Positions 35,318 through 44,356 of a stretch of DNA of 64,000 bases are shown here, piece by piece (the stretch's first letter is position 1; each line of letters starts with the position of its first letter). A model generated the notes under the pieces. That model saw nothing but the letters and a program-made list of their open reading frames with translations. It was not told the origin of the DNA and searched no databases. Made by a program: the position numbers and the translations under genes. Location of the stretch: assembly GCF_003226535.1 (NCBI RefSeq), contig NZ_QKOB01000008.1, positions 1 through 64,000 on the forward strand, read 5' to 3'. This DNA is from Meiothermus sp. Pnk-1 (lineage in GTDB: Bacteria > Deinococcota > Deinococci > Deinococcales > Thermaceae).

Positions 35318-36112
35318 ATGGTGGAAATCGAGGGGATAGGCCTACACACCGGGCAACCGGCCAAGGTTCGGTTTTTCGCCGAGGAAGGCCCGGTGCGCCT
35401 ACGGGTAGGGGGGCAGACCTTTCGTCCGCTCGCGAGCCGGGTCGGTGACACTACCCGCTGCACCGTGCTAGAGGCAGAAGGGGTGCGCCTGATGACGGTC
35501 GAGCACCTCCTGGCGGCTTTGTATTTGCGCGGGATTTGGGAGGGGTTGCTGATCGAAGTAGAGGGGCCGGAAGTCCCGATCCTGGATGGCAGCGCCGAGG
35601 GCTGGATAGCGGCGCTCGAACCCTTCCCGGCCCGGGGGCCAAAACCCCGCCCGATTCCCGGACCGCTCCGGCTGCAAGAAAACAAAAGCCTGGTGAGTGT
35701 TGAGCCCGCCGCAGTTTTTTCCCTCAACGTAACCATCGCGTTTCCCCATCCCAAAATCGGCTACCAAAGCTTCGCCAGCCCGCCGCGGGCGTTGATGGAG
35801 GTGAGCGATGCCCGTACCTTCGGCTTTCTCGCGGAGGTCAACGCCCTCAAGGCACAAGGCCTGATCCGGGGGGCCTCGCTGGAGAATGCGCTGGTGTTTA
35901 GCGAGTGCGCTCCGCTCAATACCCCGCGGGGCCTGGACGAGCCGGTGCGGCACAAGGCTTTGGATTTTCTAGGAGACCTCTACCTGGCCGGGGCCCCTTG
36001 GGCCGGGCGGTTCAGCGTGCACCGGGGGTCGCACCGGCTGCACGTACAGTTGGCGGCTCAGCTCGAGCGGAGGCTGGCGGGGGCCGGATCGGATCCAGGG
36101 GGCAGTAGTTGA
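35318..36112 (+). CDS. lpxC: LpxC: UDP-3-O-acyl-N-acetylglucosamine deacetylase
   Basis: The 264-residue zinc amidase catalyses the committed step of lipid A synthesis. The zinc ligands and catalytic residues are all visible: His in LMTVEHLLAALY, His and Asp in VRHKALDFLGDLY, and His in RGSHRLHVQL. It is shorter than the usual roughly 300 residues, mainly at both ends, but the active site is complete. It starts 10 bp after lpxD. Confidence 0.9.
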   Translation: MVEIEGIGLHTGQPAKVRFFAEEGPVRLRVGGQTFRPLASRVGDTTRCTVLEAEGVRLMTVEHLLAALYLRGIWEGLLIEVEGPEVPILDGSAEGWIAALEPFPARGPKPRPIPGPLRLQENKSLVSVEPAAVFSLNVTIAFPHPKIGYQSFASPPRALMEVSDARTFGFLAEVNALKAQGLIRGASLENALVFSECAPLNTPRGLDEPVRHKALDFLGDLYLAGAPWAGRFSVHRGSHRLHVQLAAQLERRLAGAGSDPGGSS

Positions 36113-36211
36113 ACAACCTTTCAGGCTGAATTAAGGGTCAACGGTGTATGATCCGGCCAGGATTGCCGGCTCGAGTCGGGCGGGCAAGGGAGCATTTAGG
36201 TAAAGGAGCTT

Positions 36212-37168
36212 ATGGAGCTGAAAGTAGGAGTCGTTGGGGTGGGGGTGATGGGCACCTACCACGCGCAGATCTATGCCGGGCTGCCGGGGGTACGGCTCGT
36301 CGGCGTGGCCGACCCCGATCCCGAGCGCCGGCGGGTGATCGAGCAGGACTTGGAAGTCCCCGCCTACCCCGAAGCCGAGGCCTTGCTGGGCAAAGTCCAG
36401 GCGGTTTCCATCGCCTCGCCTACGCTTTCGCACTATGCCCAGGTGCGGAGGTTCTTGCAGGCCGGGGTGCACGTGCTGGTGGAAAAGCCCATGACTCCCA
36501 CCCTTTCCCAGGCCAAGGAACTGGTCAACCTGGCGGCCCAGGAGGGGCGGGTGCTCCAGGTGGGGCACGTGATGCGGTTTTACAAAGCGGTGAATGAGCT
36601 GCCGCGGATGCTCAAGCAGCCCTGGATGCTCGAGGCCCGCCGCTTGGGCAACAACCGGCGCATCCGGGATATCGGGGTGATCCTCGATTTGATGATCCAT
36701 GACCTAGACCTGGTGCTCTTGCTCTTGCGCGAGCGGCCTTACCGCTACAGCGTGGTCGGCCAAGAGGTAGACGGCCTAGACGAGTATGCCAACGCCGTAT
36801 TGGACTTCCCTTCCGGGGTGCGGGCGGTGCTCACGGCCAGCCGGGTTTCTCCTAAAAGCGAACGCTCCCTTTCGCTCACCCAAGACGGAGAAGTGATCCG
36901 CTTAGAATTTGCTAGCGAGTACACCGAGATAGCCATCCACCGCTTCCCCGCCAAGTATCACGACCTGGGGGGAAATGGGCGGGTGGAGGAGCAGGTGGAA
37001 CGCATGGCCATCCAAAACGACAACCCTTTGCGCCGCCAACTAAAACACTTCGTGGACCGAATCCAGAAGGGAGCCCCGCCCTTAGTCACCCTCGAGGACG
37101 ACCTGCTGGCGTTGGAGCTGGCGATCGAACTGACCCGGTCGCTCAAGCCTGCCCCGGCCCACCATTAG
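36212..37168 (+). CDS. Gfo/Idh/MocA oxidoreductase in a lipid A cluster (GnnA-like?)
   Basis: The 318-residue NAD(P)-dependent sugar oxidoreductase has a Rossmann motif VGVVGVGVMGTYHAQIYAG and the active-site motif VLVEKPMTP. The segment 'VILDLMIHDLDLVLLLLR' holds the catalytic Asp-His region. In Acidithiobacillus and Leptospira, GnnA of this family oxidises UDP-GlcNAc at C3 to make the diamino sugar of some lipid A. The position between lpxC and fabZ-lpxA suggests the same here, but no GnnB transaminase is in this window. It has an AAAGGAG site. Confidence 0.8.
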   Translation: MELKVGVVGVGVMGTYHAQIYAGLPGVRLVGVADPDPERRRVIEQDLEVPAYPEAEALLGKVQAVSIASPTLSHYAQVRRFLQAGVHVLVEKPMTPTLSQAKELVNLAAQEGRVLQVGHVMRFYKAVNELPRMLKQPWMLEARRLGNNRRIRDIGVILDLMIHDLDLVLLLLRERPYRYSVVGQEVDGLDEYANAVLDFPSGVRAVLTASRVSPKSERSLSLTQDGEVIRLEFASEYTEIAIHRFPAKYHDLGGNGRVEEQVERMAIQNDNPLRRQLKHFVDRIQKGAPPLVTLEDDLLALELAIELTRSLKPAPAHH

Positions 37169-37211
37169 GGGAAATTCTCCCGTCCCCCAGACTTCGGTAC
37201 AATCGGCGCTG

Positions 37212-37640
37212 ATGGACATCCTCGAGATCCTCAAGTTCCTGCCTCACCGCTACCCCTTTTTGCTCATTGACCGCGTGCTGGAGGCCGACGAAAAGCATTT
37301 TAGGGTCCTCAAGAACGTGACGGTCAACGAGCCGCACTTTACCGGGCACTTCCCCGGTTACCCCATCATGCCGGGGGTGCTGATCCTGGAGAGCATGGCC
37401 CAGGCCTCCATCGCGGTGGTGGCCCGGCAGCCCGGGGTGAAACCGGGGGGGCTAGTGTTTTTGGTGGGGGTGGAGGAGGCCCGCTTCAAGAAGCCGGTCA
37501 CCCCAGGGGATGCGCTGGTCCTCGAGGGGGAGCTGCTCGCTTTTCGCCGCGGGTTGGGCAAGGTCAAAGTGCGGGCGGTGGTGGGCGAGGAAGTGCACGC
37601 CGAAGCCACCCTCACCTTCATGGTGCGGGGGGAGGCTTGA
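37212..37640 (+). CDS. fabZ: FabZ: 3-hydroxyacyl-ACP dehydratase
   Basis: The 142-residue hot-dog enzyme has the catalytic His in HFTGHFPGYPIMPGV and Glu in LILESMAQA. It competes with LpxA for 3-hydroxyacyl-ACP, and the two genes are often adjacent, as here. TACAAT at 37198 starts 14 bp before the ATG, so the fabZ-lpxA-lpxB-ABC run probably has its own near-leaderless promoter. Confidence 0.95.
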   Translation: MDILEILKFLPHRYPFLLIDRVLEADEKHFRVLKNVTVNEPHFTGHFPGYPIMPGVLILESMAQASIAVVARQPGVKPGGLVFLVGVEEARFKKPVTPGDALVLEGELLAFRRGLGKVKVRAVVGEEVHAEATLTFMVRGEA

Positions 37641-37646
37641 GCAGCC

Positions 37647-38423
37647 ATGGTCGAGGCTAAAATCCACCCCACCGCCATCGTCTCGCCTCGCGCTCAGCTC
37701 GGCCTAGGGGTAGAGATCGGCCCTTATTGCGTGGTGGAGGGGCCTTGTGTGCTGGGAGGGGGGGTTGTCCTGGAGCCGCATGTGGTCATTCGGCCTTACG
37801 TGCGCCTGGGGGAGGGGGTGCGCGTCGCTTCTTACGCGGTGCTCGGCGGAGAGCCCCAAGACCTCGGCTTCAAGGGTCAGGAGACCTGGCTCGAGGTCGG
37901 AGAGCGCACGGTGATCCGCGAGGGCGTGAGCCTGCACCGCTCCACCCGCGAGGACCGGCCCACCCGCATCGGCGCGGGCTGCTATCTGATGGCCCACAGC
38001 CACGTGGCCCACGACTGCCAGGTGGGCGATGGGGTGGTGCTGACCAACGCGGTGAACTTGGCGGGGCACGTGGAGGTGGGGGAGAGGGCCGTTTTGGGCG
38101 GGATGACTGGGGTTCATCAATTCGTGCGGATCGGGGCTTACGCCATGGTGGGTGGGGCTTCCAAGGTCAGCCAGGATATCTTGCCCTTTACCCTAGCGGA
38201 CGGTCGGCCTGCGCGGCACTACCGGCTCAACACCGTAGGGCTGCGCCGCAACGGGATCGGCGGGGAACGCTACCGGGCGCTCGAGCAGGCTTTTCGTGCC
38301 CTCCGCGAGGGGAATTTCCCCGATGGCCTCCCCCAGACCGAGGAGATCCTACGGCTGTGCGCCTTCGTCGAAGCTCCGTCCAAGCGGGGTATCGCTGCCT
38401 TCGCCCGCTGGGGCGAGGAATGA
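37647..38423 (+). CDS. lpxA: LpxA: UDP-N-acetylglucosamine acyltransferase
   Basis: The 258-residue trimeric acyltransferase consists of hexapeptide repeats. The catalytic His is in YLMAHSHVAHDCQVGDG, and 'AVNLAGHVEVGERAVLGGMTGVHQFVRIG' and the C-terminal helical domain follow as in E. coli LpxA. It transfers a 3-hydroxyacyl chain to the sugar 3-position. If the neighbouring oxidoreductase makes a 3-amino sugar, this would form an amide rather than an ester. Length is normal. Confidence 0.93.
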   Translation: MVEAKIHPTAIVSPRAQLGLGVEIGPYCVVEGPCVLGGGVVLEPHVVIRPYVRLGEGVRVASYAVLGGEPQDLGFKGQETWLEVGERTVIREGVSLHRSTREDRPTRIGAGCYLMAHSHVAHDCQVGDGVVLTNAVNLAGHVEVGERAVLGGMTGVHQFVRIGAYAMVGGASKVSQDILPFTLADGRPARHYRLNTVGLRRNGIGGERYRALEQAFRALREGNFPDGLPQTEEILRLCAFVEAPSKRGIAAFARWGEE

Positions 38424-38432
38424 GCCAAGACG

Positions 38433-39602
38433 ATGGATGAGCTTCTCCTTCTCACCAACGGCCCGGGCGAGCTTTCCACCTGGGTCCCTCCGGTGGTGCG
38501 GCGGCTGCGCGAGCGGCTGCCGAAGGCTCGGCTCGAGCTCTTCCTCATCGCCGACCAGTTCGCCAGCGGCCAGGAGCGGCAAAAAGCCCGCGAACTCCCC
38601 CTGGATGCGGTGAGCGGGCGGCGTGAGCTGCTAAAGCGGCTGGTCTCGCCTTCGCGCCGGGGGAGAGGGGCGGTCCTGATGTTGGGCGGTGCCCCCCGCG
38701 ACGCGGTGCTGCTCGCCCGCGCGACCGGCTACCCGGCCTTCTCCTATAGCTTTAGCGGTAGGGGCTGGCACCCCCGGTTGCGCCGTTTCCTTGTGGACTC
38801 CCAGCGCACCCAGGCTGAGGCCTTGCGGCGGGGGGCCGATCCCAAGCGCCTTCAGGTGGTGGGAAACTTGGTCCTGGATGCTCTTGCCGAGACTCGGTTG
38901 GCGCCCTACGCCGAGGTGGACGTGCTGCTCTTTCCCGGTAGCCGCCCCTTCGCCGCGCGCTATCTGTTGGGGTTCATGCTGCGTTCGGCCGAGCTGATGG
39001 CTCAGCAAGAGCCAGGGCTGCGTTTCGCCTGGGTGCGCAGCCGCTTGTTACCCGATGTGGTGGTGGAGGAAGCCCTGGCTGCCCAGGGATCCCGAGCTTT
39101 TGGTGGGGTGAGCGCCCGGCTGCAGGGAGGCTCTCTGGTCTCCGAAAATGGCCTCGAGGTCCGCATCGTGGATGAACCCCTACGCTACCCGGCCATGCGA
39201 GGAGCCAAGCTGGCCCTTACCATCCCTGGTACCAACACCCTCGAGATGGCCCTTTCTGGACTTCCGGCGGTGGTGCTGCTGCCCTTGCATAAACCCGAGC
39301 TGATCCCCCTCGAGGGCCTCCTGCACTGGATTGGCCTGCTCCCTGGGGGGGGCTGGCTCAAGCGGCAGGCTATCCTTCGGGCCGAGCCGCGGGTGGCCCA
39401 CTTGGCGCTGCCCAACCAGTGGCTGGGAGAACGGGTCTACCCCGAGCTGCGCGGGGTCTTTGGCCCGGAATTGGCGGCTCGGGTAGGGCTCGACTTGCTC
39501 TCTCCCCAGCGGCAAGGGTGGGTGCGCTCACGGCTACAAGCCCTCGAGGCCCGCCCTGGGGCCGACACCCTGGTGGAAGCCATTCTCAGCGAACCATCCT
39601 AG
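38433..39602 (+). CDS. LpxB-like glycosyltransferase (lipid-A-disaccharide synthase family, divergent)
   Basis: The 389-residue GT-B fold protein has LpxB-like features: NGPGELSTWVPPVVRRL at the start, LQVVGNLVLDAL in the middle and 'IPGTNTLEMALSGLPAVVLL' near the C-terminus, where the donor binds. It diverges from enterobacterial LpxB and matches the 'lipid-A-disaccharide synthase-related' group in appearance. From position it should join two acylated glucosamines. The sequence does not prove the acceptor. Confidence 0.78.
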   Translation: MDELLLLTNGPGELSTWVPPVVRRLRERLPKARLELFLIADQFASGQERQKARELPLDAVSGRRELLKRLVSPSRRGRGAVLMLGGAPRDAVLLARATGYPAFSYSFSGRGWHPRLRRFLVDSQRTQAEALRRGADPKRLQVVGNLVLDALAETRLAPYAEVDVLLFPGSRPFAARYLLGFMLRSAELMAQQEPGLRFAWVRSRLLPDVVVEEALAAQGSRAFGGVSARLQGGSLVSENGLEVRIVDEPLRYPAMRGAKLALTIPGTNTLEMALSGLPAVVLLPLHKPELIPLEGLLHWIGLLPGGGWLKRQAILRAEPRVAHLALPNQWLGERVYPELRGVFGPELAARVGLDLLSPQRQGWVRSRLQALEARPGADTLVEAILSEPS

Positions 39603-39603
39603 C

Positions 39604-41280
39604 ATGCGCTTGTGGCATCTGTTCCGCCCTTACCGCCTCTGGCTGCTGGTGGCTGTCTTGCTCGCGCTGTGGCCAGGGGTGGCACAAGTCTTCCTGGCGA
39701 CCTTGGTGCGTCCGCTGTACGACCAGATACTGGTAGGCGGGCGCTACGAACTGCTGGGGTCGTTGCTGTTGCGGGGGGGCGGACTCTTGCTGTTGGTGGG
39801 GGTGGGCGGCTATCTCTTCGAGGCCTACCTGGGCTACCTGGCGGTGCGGATTCCCGCCTCGCTGCGCGAGCGCATGGGGAAGTCCCTGCTGCGGGCCGAA
39901 CTCGCCCGACTGCCCGGCTCGGCAGCCTTGGCCGGACGCCTCCTGGCTGACCTGCGCGAACTCGAGAGTTTCATCCTCCACGCCCTGGGGACCGCTCTTC
40001 TCCAGGGGATGAGCCTTTTGGCTTTGCTGGTAGCCCTCTTTGGCCTTAACCTGTCCCTTACGCTGGGCTTGCTGCTGTTCTTGCCGCTGTTAGCCGCGCT
40101 GACCGGCTGGGTGGGCCGCTTGGTGGGCCAGGCCAGCGGGCGTACCCAAGCGCAGGCCGAGCGGGTTGCCCTCACCTTGGCGGAGGTGTTTGGCCGGCTC
40201 GAGCTGGTACGGGCTTTGGGGCTCGAGCGCTTCGCCCAAGACCGCTTAGATAAGGAGAGCCAGCGCTTCTACCGGCTCGGGTTACGCCGGGCGCTGTATA
40301 CGGCGCTGCATTTGCCCATCTCTCAGATGTTCACCGGGCTAGCCCTGGGGTTGCTGCTCGGGCTCGGCATCCGCGAGGTGGAGGCGGGGAACCTCACCCC
40401 GGGCGGGCTCACCGCTTACCTGACCCTGTTGGGTTTGGCGGTCGCCCCTTTGCAGGTGCTCCCCAAGACCGGCCTGTTGTGGGCCCAGGCCGACGCGGCG
40501 GCGGGGCGGCTGCTCGAGCTGTTTTCGCTCCCCCCCGCCCCCCCCGAAGGTCAGGAGACCGGCCCGGCGGAAGGCTATCTTCGCTTCGGGAAGGTATCTT
40601 TTGTGTACCCCGACGGCAAGGTCGCTTTGCGAGAAGTTAGCTTTAGCCTAACGCCGGGAACCCTCACCGCCCTGGTCGGCCCCAGCGGGGCGGGTAAGAG
40701 CACCCTCTTGCGGCTGGCGCTGGGGCTTTACCGGCCCGCCTCCGGGGAGGTTTTGCTCGACGGGAAGCCTCTTTCAAGCTACCGCCACGCGGCGTTGGCC
40801 CAGGCTTTGGCCTGGGTTCCGCAGGAGCCGTTGTTCTTCGGGGGGAGCTTGGCGGAAAACCTGGCCGCGCTGGCCCCGGGAATAGGCCCTGAGCAGGCCC
40901 AGGCGGCCTTGCAGGAAGTAGGGCTATGGGAGGAACTGCCCCAGGGCTTGCGCAGCGATCCCGCCGCGCTCTCGGTGGGGCAGCGGCAACGCTTAGCCAT
41001 CGCGGCGGCCCTGCTGCGCGACGCCAAAGTGCTGGTGCTGGACGAGGCCACGAGCGCCCTCGACCTCTCCGCTGAGGCCCAGGTGATGGCTGCGCTCGAG
41101 CAGGCCCGCCCGGGGCGCACCTTGCTGGTGGTGGCCCACCGGCTCGCCAGCGTTCAGCACGCCGACCGCATCCTGGTACTCAAGGACGGGCGGCTCGTGG
41201 AGGAGGGGCGGCACCAGGAACTGCTCGAGCAAGGCGGGGAGTACGCCCGGCTGTGGCAGGCTGGGGGCGTGCGCAGATAA
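39604..41280 (+). CDS. ABC exporter half-transporter (MsbA-like)
   Basis: The 558-residue protein has six TM helices (1-290) fused to an ATPase domain. That domain shows Walker A GPSGAGKSTLL, a Q-loop PQEPLFFGG, Walker B VLVLDEATSALD and the switch His in VVAHRL. The signature is LSVGQRQRLA rather than LSGGQ. It starts 1 bp after the lpxB-like gene, so flipping of the lipid A-like product is the likely job. Sequence alone would also allow a peptide or drug exporter. Confidence 0.87.
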   Translation: MRLWHLFRPYRLWLLVAVLLALWPGVAQVFLATLVRPLYDQILVGGRYELLGSLLLRGGGLLLLVGVGGYLFEAYLGYLAVRIPASLRERMGKSLLRAELARLPGSAALAGRLLADLRELESFILHALGTALLQGMSLLALLVALFGLNLSLTLGLLLFLPLLAALTGWVGRLVGQASGRTQAQAERVALTLAEVFGRLELVRALGLERFAQDRLDKESQRFYRLGLRRALYTALHLPISQMFTGLALGLLLGLGIREVEAGNLTPGGLTAYLTLLGLAVAPLQVLPKTGLLWAQADAAAGRLLELFSLPPAPPEGQETGPAEGYLRFGKVSFVYPDGKVALREVSFSLTPGTLTALVGPSGAGKSTLLRLALGLYRPASGEVLLDGKPLSSYRHAALAQALAWVPQEPLFFGGSLAENLAALAPGIGPEQAQAALQEVGLWEELPQGLRSDPAALSVGQRQRLAIAAALLRDAKVLVLDEATSALDLSAEAQVMAALEQARPGRTLLVVAHRLASVQHADRILVLKDGRLVEEGRHQELLEQGGEYARLWQAGGVRR

Positions 41281-41413
41281 AAGCCATGCGCTATTTGACG
41301 TTCGGGGCCTTGGGATGGGCGCGTAGTATGCTGGGGCTACCGATTTGGATTTGTGAACCTCGAAGCTTCGCGCCACGGAAGGCTGAGGGGGTGATATTGG
41401 CCCGCCGGTGGCG

Positions 41414-41905
41414 CTATGAGCCAGCCCCTATCCGTCCCAGCCAGACCCCGATGGCAAACACTACCCCACCCCCCACGATCACCTGGACAATGGTCCGCCC
41501 CAGCGGGCTTTTCATGTAGCGAAAGCGGATGTAGGCGATGGCGAGCAGCTCGAGCACCACTACTGTGTAGGCCAAAAGCAGGGCGGTATTCAGATTGGAG
41601 ATAAGAAACGGCAGGGTGTGAAACATCCCGCCCAGGAAGGTGGCTATGCTGGTGATTCCGCCCCGGATCAGGGGGCTGCCGCGTCCGCTGATCACCCCGT
41701 CGTCGGAGAGCGCCTCGGCCAAGCCCATGCTGATCCCTGCCCCCAGGGAGGCGGCAAACCCTACAAAAAACGCGTCATGGGGGTTCCCGGTGAGGGTAGC
41801 GGTGGCGAAGATAGGGGCTAGGGTCGAGACCGAGCCGTCCATCAGCCCTAACAGACCGGGCTGGATGATTTGCAGGATGGTCCTGTGCTCCACGGAGTGG
41901 GTCAT
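41414..41905 (-). CDS. VIT1/CCC1-family iron/manganese transporter
   Basis: The 163-residue membrane protein has five hydrophobic spans and the family start '[24 protein letters not shown]', with a conserved Asp. Vacuolar homologues move Fe2+ or Mn2+ out of the cytosol, and bacterial ones export iron. The usual N-terminal ferritin-like domain of MbfA is absent. I chose the ATG at 41905, supported by a strong promoter; an upstream frame starts at 41989. A Fur-box-like site in the promoter indicates metal control. Confidence 0.85.
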   Translation of the reverse strand: MTHSVEHRTILQIIQPGLLGLMDGSVSTLAPIFATATLTGNPHDAFFVGFAASLGAGISMGLAEALSDDGVISGRGSPLIRGGITSIATFLGGMFHTLPFLISNLNTALLLAYTVVVLELLAIAYIRFRYMKSPLGRTIVQVIVGGGVVFAIGVWLGRIGAGS

Positions 41906-41910
41906 AGTTT

Positions 41911-41943
41911 GATAATAGTAATTATTAGCAATAAGAGTGTCAA
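41911..41943 (-). promoter_or_regulatory. VIT promoter with Fur-box-like operator
   Basis: On the minus strand TTGACA (41943-41938), a 17-bp spacer and TACTAT (41920-41915) precede the ATG at 41905, so the transcript is near-leaderless. On the plus strand 41911-41929 reads GATAATAGTAATTATTAGC, which matches 15 of 19 bases of the classical Fur box and overlaps the -10. Confidence 0.65.
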
Positions 41944-41996
41944 GCGCAACGGCCCGTTGCTGGTAAAACCCCAGCCAGGGGCTTAGCATAGGCCCT

Positions 41997-42662
41997 ATGA
42001 GGGAGTATCTGAGCAGAGCCCGGGGGGGGCGGGTTGTCCAGACCCCTTTCCTCGCGCCCGATCTTCAGGAAGAACTGCGCGGCCTTGCGCGAGGGGAGGG
42101 GCTCCAGGTGGCCGCCTTCGGCGGTTTGCCGCTGGCGGAGCGAAAGGTGATGGTGCTCTACCCCGAGGAAGTGCCCCAGGTCTCCGACCCGACGCGGGTG
42201 CTCTTTCTGCCTTGGGCGGGGGATCTGGAAAGCCTCGAGGACCGGTTGCGGGAAGTGCTCGAGCCGGGGCTGTTAGGCGACTGCGAGGAGGTGGAAGGCG
42301 GTGGCTTGGTGGTGACCCTGCCTAAAGGCTATAAAGCCCTTAGAGAGGCGGGCCTAGAGGCTCGCGCGCTTGGCCCCGATGAGCTGCCTAAAAGCCGCGA
42401 GCGGGTGCGGAGCGTGGTCGTGCCTAGCCTTCGGGTGGACGCGGTGGGGGCTAAGGGGTTCGGCGTCTCCCGCAGCTACTTCGCCCAAGGGGTGAAAGCC
42501 GGAAAGGTCAAGCTGGGGGGAAAAACCGCGGCCGGCAAGGACGAGGTCAAAGAGGGCGATACCCTGTTGGCCGAGGGGTTGGGGGTTCTCGCCGTGCGCC
42601 GGGTGCTGGGTTCGACCAAGCGGGGGAATTACAAGCTCGAGGTAGAAGTGCATAAAGGGTGA
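41997..42662 (+). CDS. S4-domain RNA-binding protein (YlmH-like)
   Basis: The 221-residue protein ends in an S4 domain ('[25 protein letters not shown]' and '[13 protein letters not shown]'). Residues 1-130 resemble the YlmH N-terminal region linked to ribosome or cell-division roles. The order matches YlmH, but ylmG or divIVA genes are not adjacent. TAGCAT at 41984 begins 13 bp before the ATG, giving a near-leaderless start. It is divergent from the VIT gene, with 91 bp between starts. Confidence 0.75.
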   Translation: MREYLSRARGGRVVQTPFLAPDLQEELRGLARGEGLQVAAFGGLPLAERKVMVLYPEEVPQVSDPTRVLFLPWAGDLESLEDRLREVLEPGLLGDCEEVEGGGLVVTLPKGYKALREAGLEARALGPDELPKSRERVRSVVVPSLRVDAVGAKGFGVSRSYFAQGVKAGKVKLGGKTAAGKDEVKEGDTLLAEGLGVLAVRRVLGSTKRGNYKLEVEVHKG

Positions 42663-42694
42663 ACGCTCACCCAAGGGCGCGTATGAGGACCGCG

Positions 42695-43387
42695 CTAAAC
42701 CGGCAGGATCTCCCTTAACCACTCCCGGATATCCGCCGCGACCTGCTCCGCCTGGCTATCGAGGAGCAGGTCATGCTCGCTCTCGTACACCCTGTATTGC
42801 TTTTGCGCGCTACCCAACCGCTCGTAGAACCGTCGCACCGAAACTTCGGGGATGGTGCTGTCGTAGCGAGCTTGCAGCACGAAGGCGGGGGCTTTGACCT
42901 TAGGCAGCAAGGGGTCTACCGTCCGCTGGAGCTTGACCAGCTCGGCTACCGCGGCGGTAGGTATCCAGGGATAGTTGGGGCTCTTGGCCTTGCGCTCGGC
43001 GTCTCGCACCGAAGCGGTGCCCTTGGCGATAGGGATAGCCCAGGAGAGGTAGGGGGCGAGGTAGGCGGTTTTATTGACGAAGCCCAAGGCCGGGACCATC
43101 GCCACCAGGGCTTGCGGGGCTTCCTCCGCGGCGATCTTCGCCGCTAGCAACCCGCCCATCGAGAGCCCCACCGCCGCTTTGGGGCTGGGGAGGGCGCGGT
43201 AGGCCTCGAGCGCCACCCTATACCAGTCCTGCCAGCGCACCCCCTGGAGGTCTTCAGGGCGGGTGCCGTGGCCGGGTAGGGTGGGCTGGGCAACCTGATA
43301 CCCGGCTTGGCGCAAGGCTTGGGGCAACGGGCCGACCGTCAGGACTGGGTGCGAGGACAGGCCGTGCAGGATGAGTACACTGGGCAT
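42695..43387 (-). CDS. Alpha/beta hydrolase, carboxylesterase type
   Basis: The 230-residue hydrolase has the nucleophile elbow GLSMGGLLA (Ser near residue 95). The catalytic Asp is in LQARYDSTIP and the His in YESEHDLLLD. The oxyanion motif HGLSSHP is near the N-terminus. It resembles Est30-type thermostable carboxylesterases. No signal peptide is present, so it is cytosolic. The natural substrate is unknown. Confidence 0.88.
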   Translation of the reverse strand: MPSVLILHGLSSHPVLTVGPLPQALRQAGYQVAQPTLPGHGTRPEDLQGVRWQDWYRVALEAYRALPSPKAAVGLSMGGLLAAKIAAEEAPQALVAMVPALGFVNKTAYLAPYLSWAIPIAKGTASVRDAERKAKSPNYPWIPTAAVAELVKLQRTVDPLLPKVKAPAFVLQARYDSTIPEVSVRRFYERLGSAQKQYRVYESEHDLLLDSQAEQVAADIREWLREILPV

Positions 43388-43511
43388 ATGCTCTAACTTA
43401 CCCTACCCTTGAGCGCCTGCCCACGGGTTAGAGCCCCGCTCTTGAAGACCGACACCGCAGCGTGAGTCAGGTTTTTTTCGGTAGAATCGGGCCGTCGGAT
43501 AGCGAGGTGGA

Positions 43512-44315
43512 TTGAGGGTGTTGAAAGGAAACCTGGCCGATTTTCCGCTAGTGGGGTTGCTCCAGATGCTCTTCGCTTCGGGGCGGGGTGGGGCCTTGAT
43601 CATCGAACCGCCGCCGCTTTCCGGGAACATTTACATCTACGCTGGGCAGATCATCCATGCCCAGGCTGGAGGGCTCACCGGGAACCGCGCCTTGACCTTG
43701 CTGGCCGGGTTGCGCCGGGCCTCCTTTCGCTTCGAAGCGGAAAGCCTTCCGCCGATGGCTACCATCGAGAGCGGGAGGTTCCAGACCCAGGCACGCCTGG
43801 CCGAAGAGGTCCAGATCTGGCAAGGCTTGAGGCACCTTCCGGAGGACTGGACCCAGGGGCTGCGCATAGACCCCAAAGCGCACCAGCAGGATTTGACCCC
43901 TCAGGACCTGCTCCTCTTGCAGCAGCTTGATGGGCGGCGCATCGTGGAGGTGCTGACTTCCTTCGAGGCCGGTCCGCTCGAGGCCGCCCAGACCCTCGAG
44001 CGCCTGTTCGCGGCTGGATGGCTGAGCAGCAAACCCCAGCTTCTCATCGGGCCAGCTTTGCTGGTGGTGCTGCCCCTCTACGGGAATGAGCAGGGGGTTG
44101 CTTATGTTGACGAGGCCCTCTACCTCCAGTGGTCACGCCAGATTAAGCAAAGCTTCCTCCTGCGCGTCGGCCTGCGTAGCGGGGCAGAGGACGTAATCCT
44201 CACCCCCCGGCCCCGTCCTAACTTTCAATCGCGCCTGGGGCTTTTTGAAAAAGACCTGCGCAGATACCGCTTAGCTCGAGGAACGCAGGTTGAGGCGTGG
44301 CCCGAGCTGGAGTAG
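43512..44315 (+). CDS. DUF4388 (PatA N-terminal-like) protein
   Basis: The 267-residue protein starts 'LKGNLADFPLVGLLQMLFASGRGGALII' and continues 'IYIYAGQIIHAQAGGLTGNRAL', which is the DUF4388 pattern found in gliding and regulatory proteins. The rest (110-267) has no recognised domain. A TTG at 43512 follows a GAGGTGGA site; a GTG at 43518 is possible. It stands alone. The role is unknown; in Thermaceae it could relate to motility or signalling, which is only inference. Confidence 0.75.
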   Translation: MRVLKGNLADFPLVGLLQMLFASGRGGALIIEPPPLSGNIYIYAGQIIHAQAGGLTGNRALTLLAGLRRASFRFEAESLPPMATIESGRFQTQARLAEEVQIWQGLRHLPEDWTQGLRIDPKAHQQDLTPQDLLLLQQLDGRRIVEVLTSFEAGPLEAAQTLERLFAAGWLSSKPQLLIGPALLVVLPLYGNEQGVAYVDEALYLQWSRQIKQSFLLRVGLRSGAEDVILTPRPRPNFQSRLGLFEKDLRRYRLARGTQVEAWPELE

Positions 44316-44356
44316 GGGCTAATCCCTGAGCGAAGGGGCGCCCGATCTGACCCCGT

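Noticed and set aside
41963-41967. A single GGTAAA upstream of the S4-domain gene as a regulon site
   Set aside because: No second half-site occurs 10 or 11 bp away on either side.
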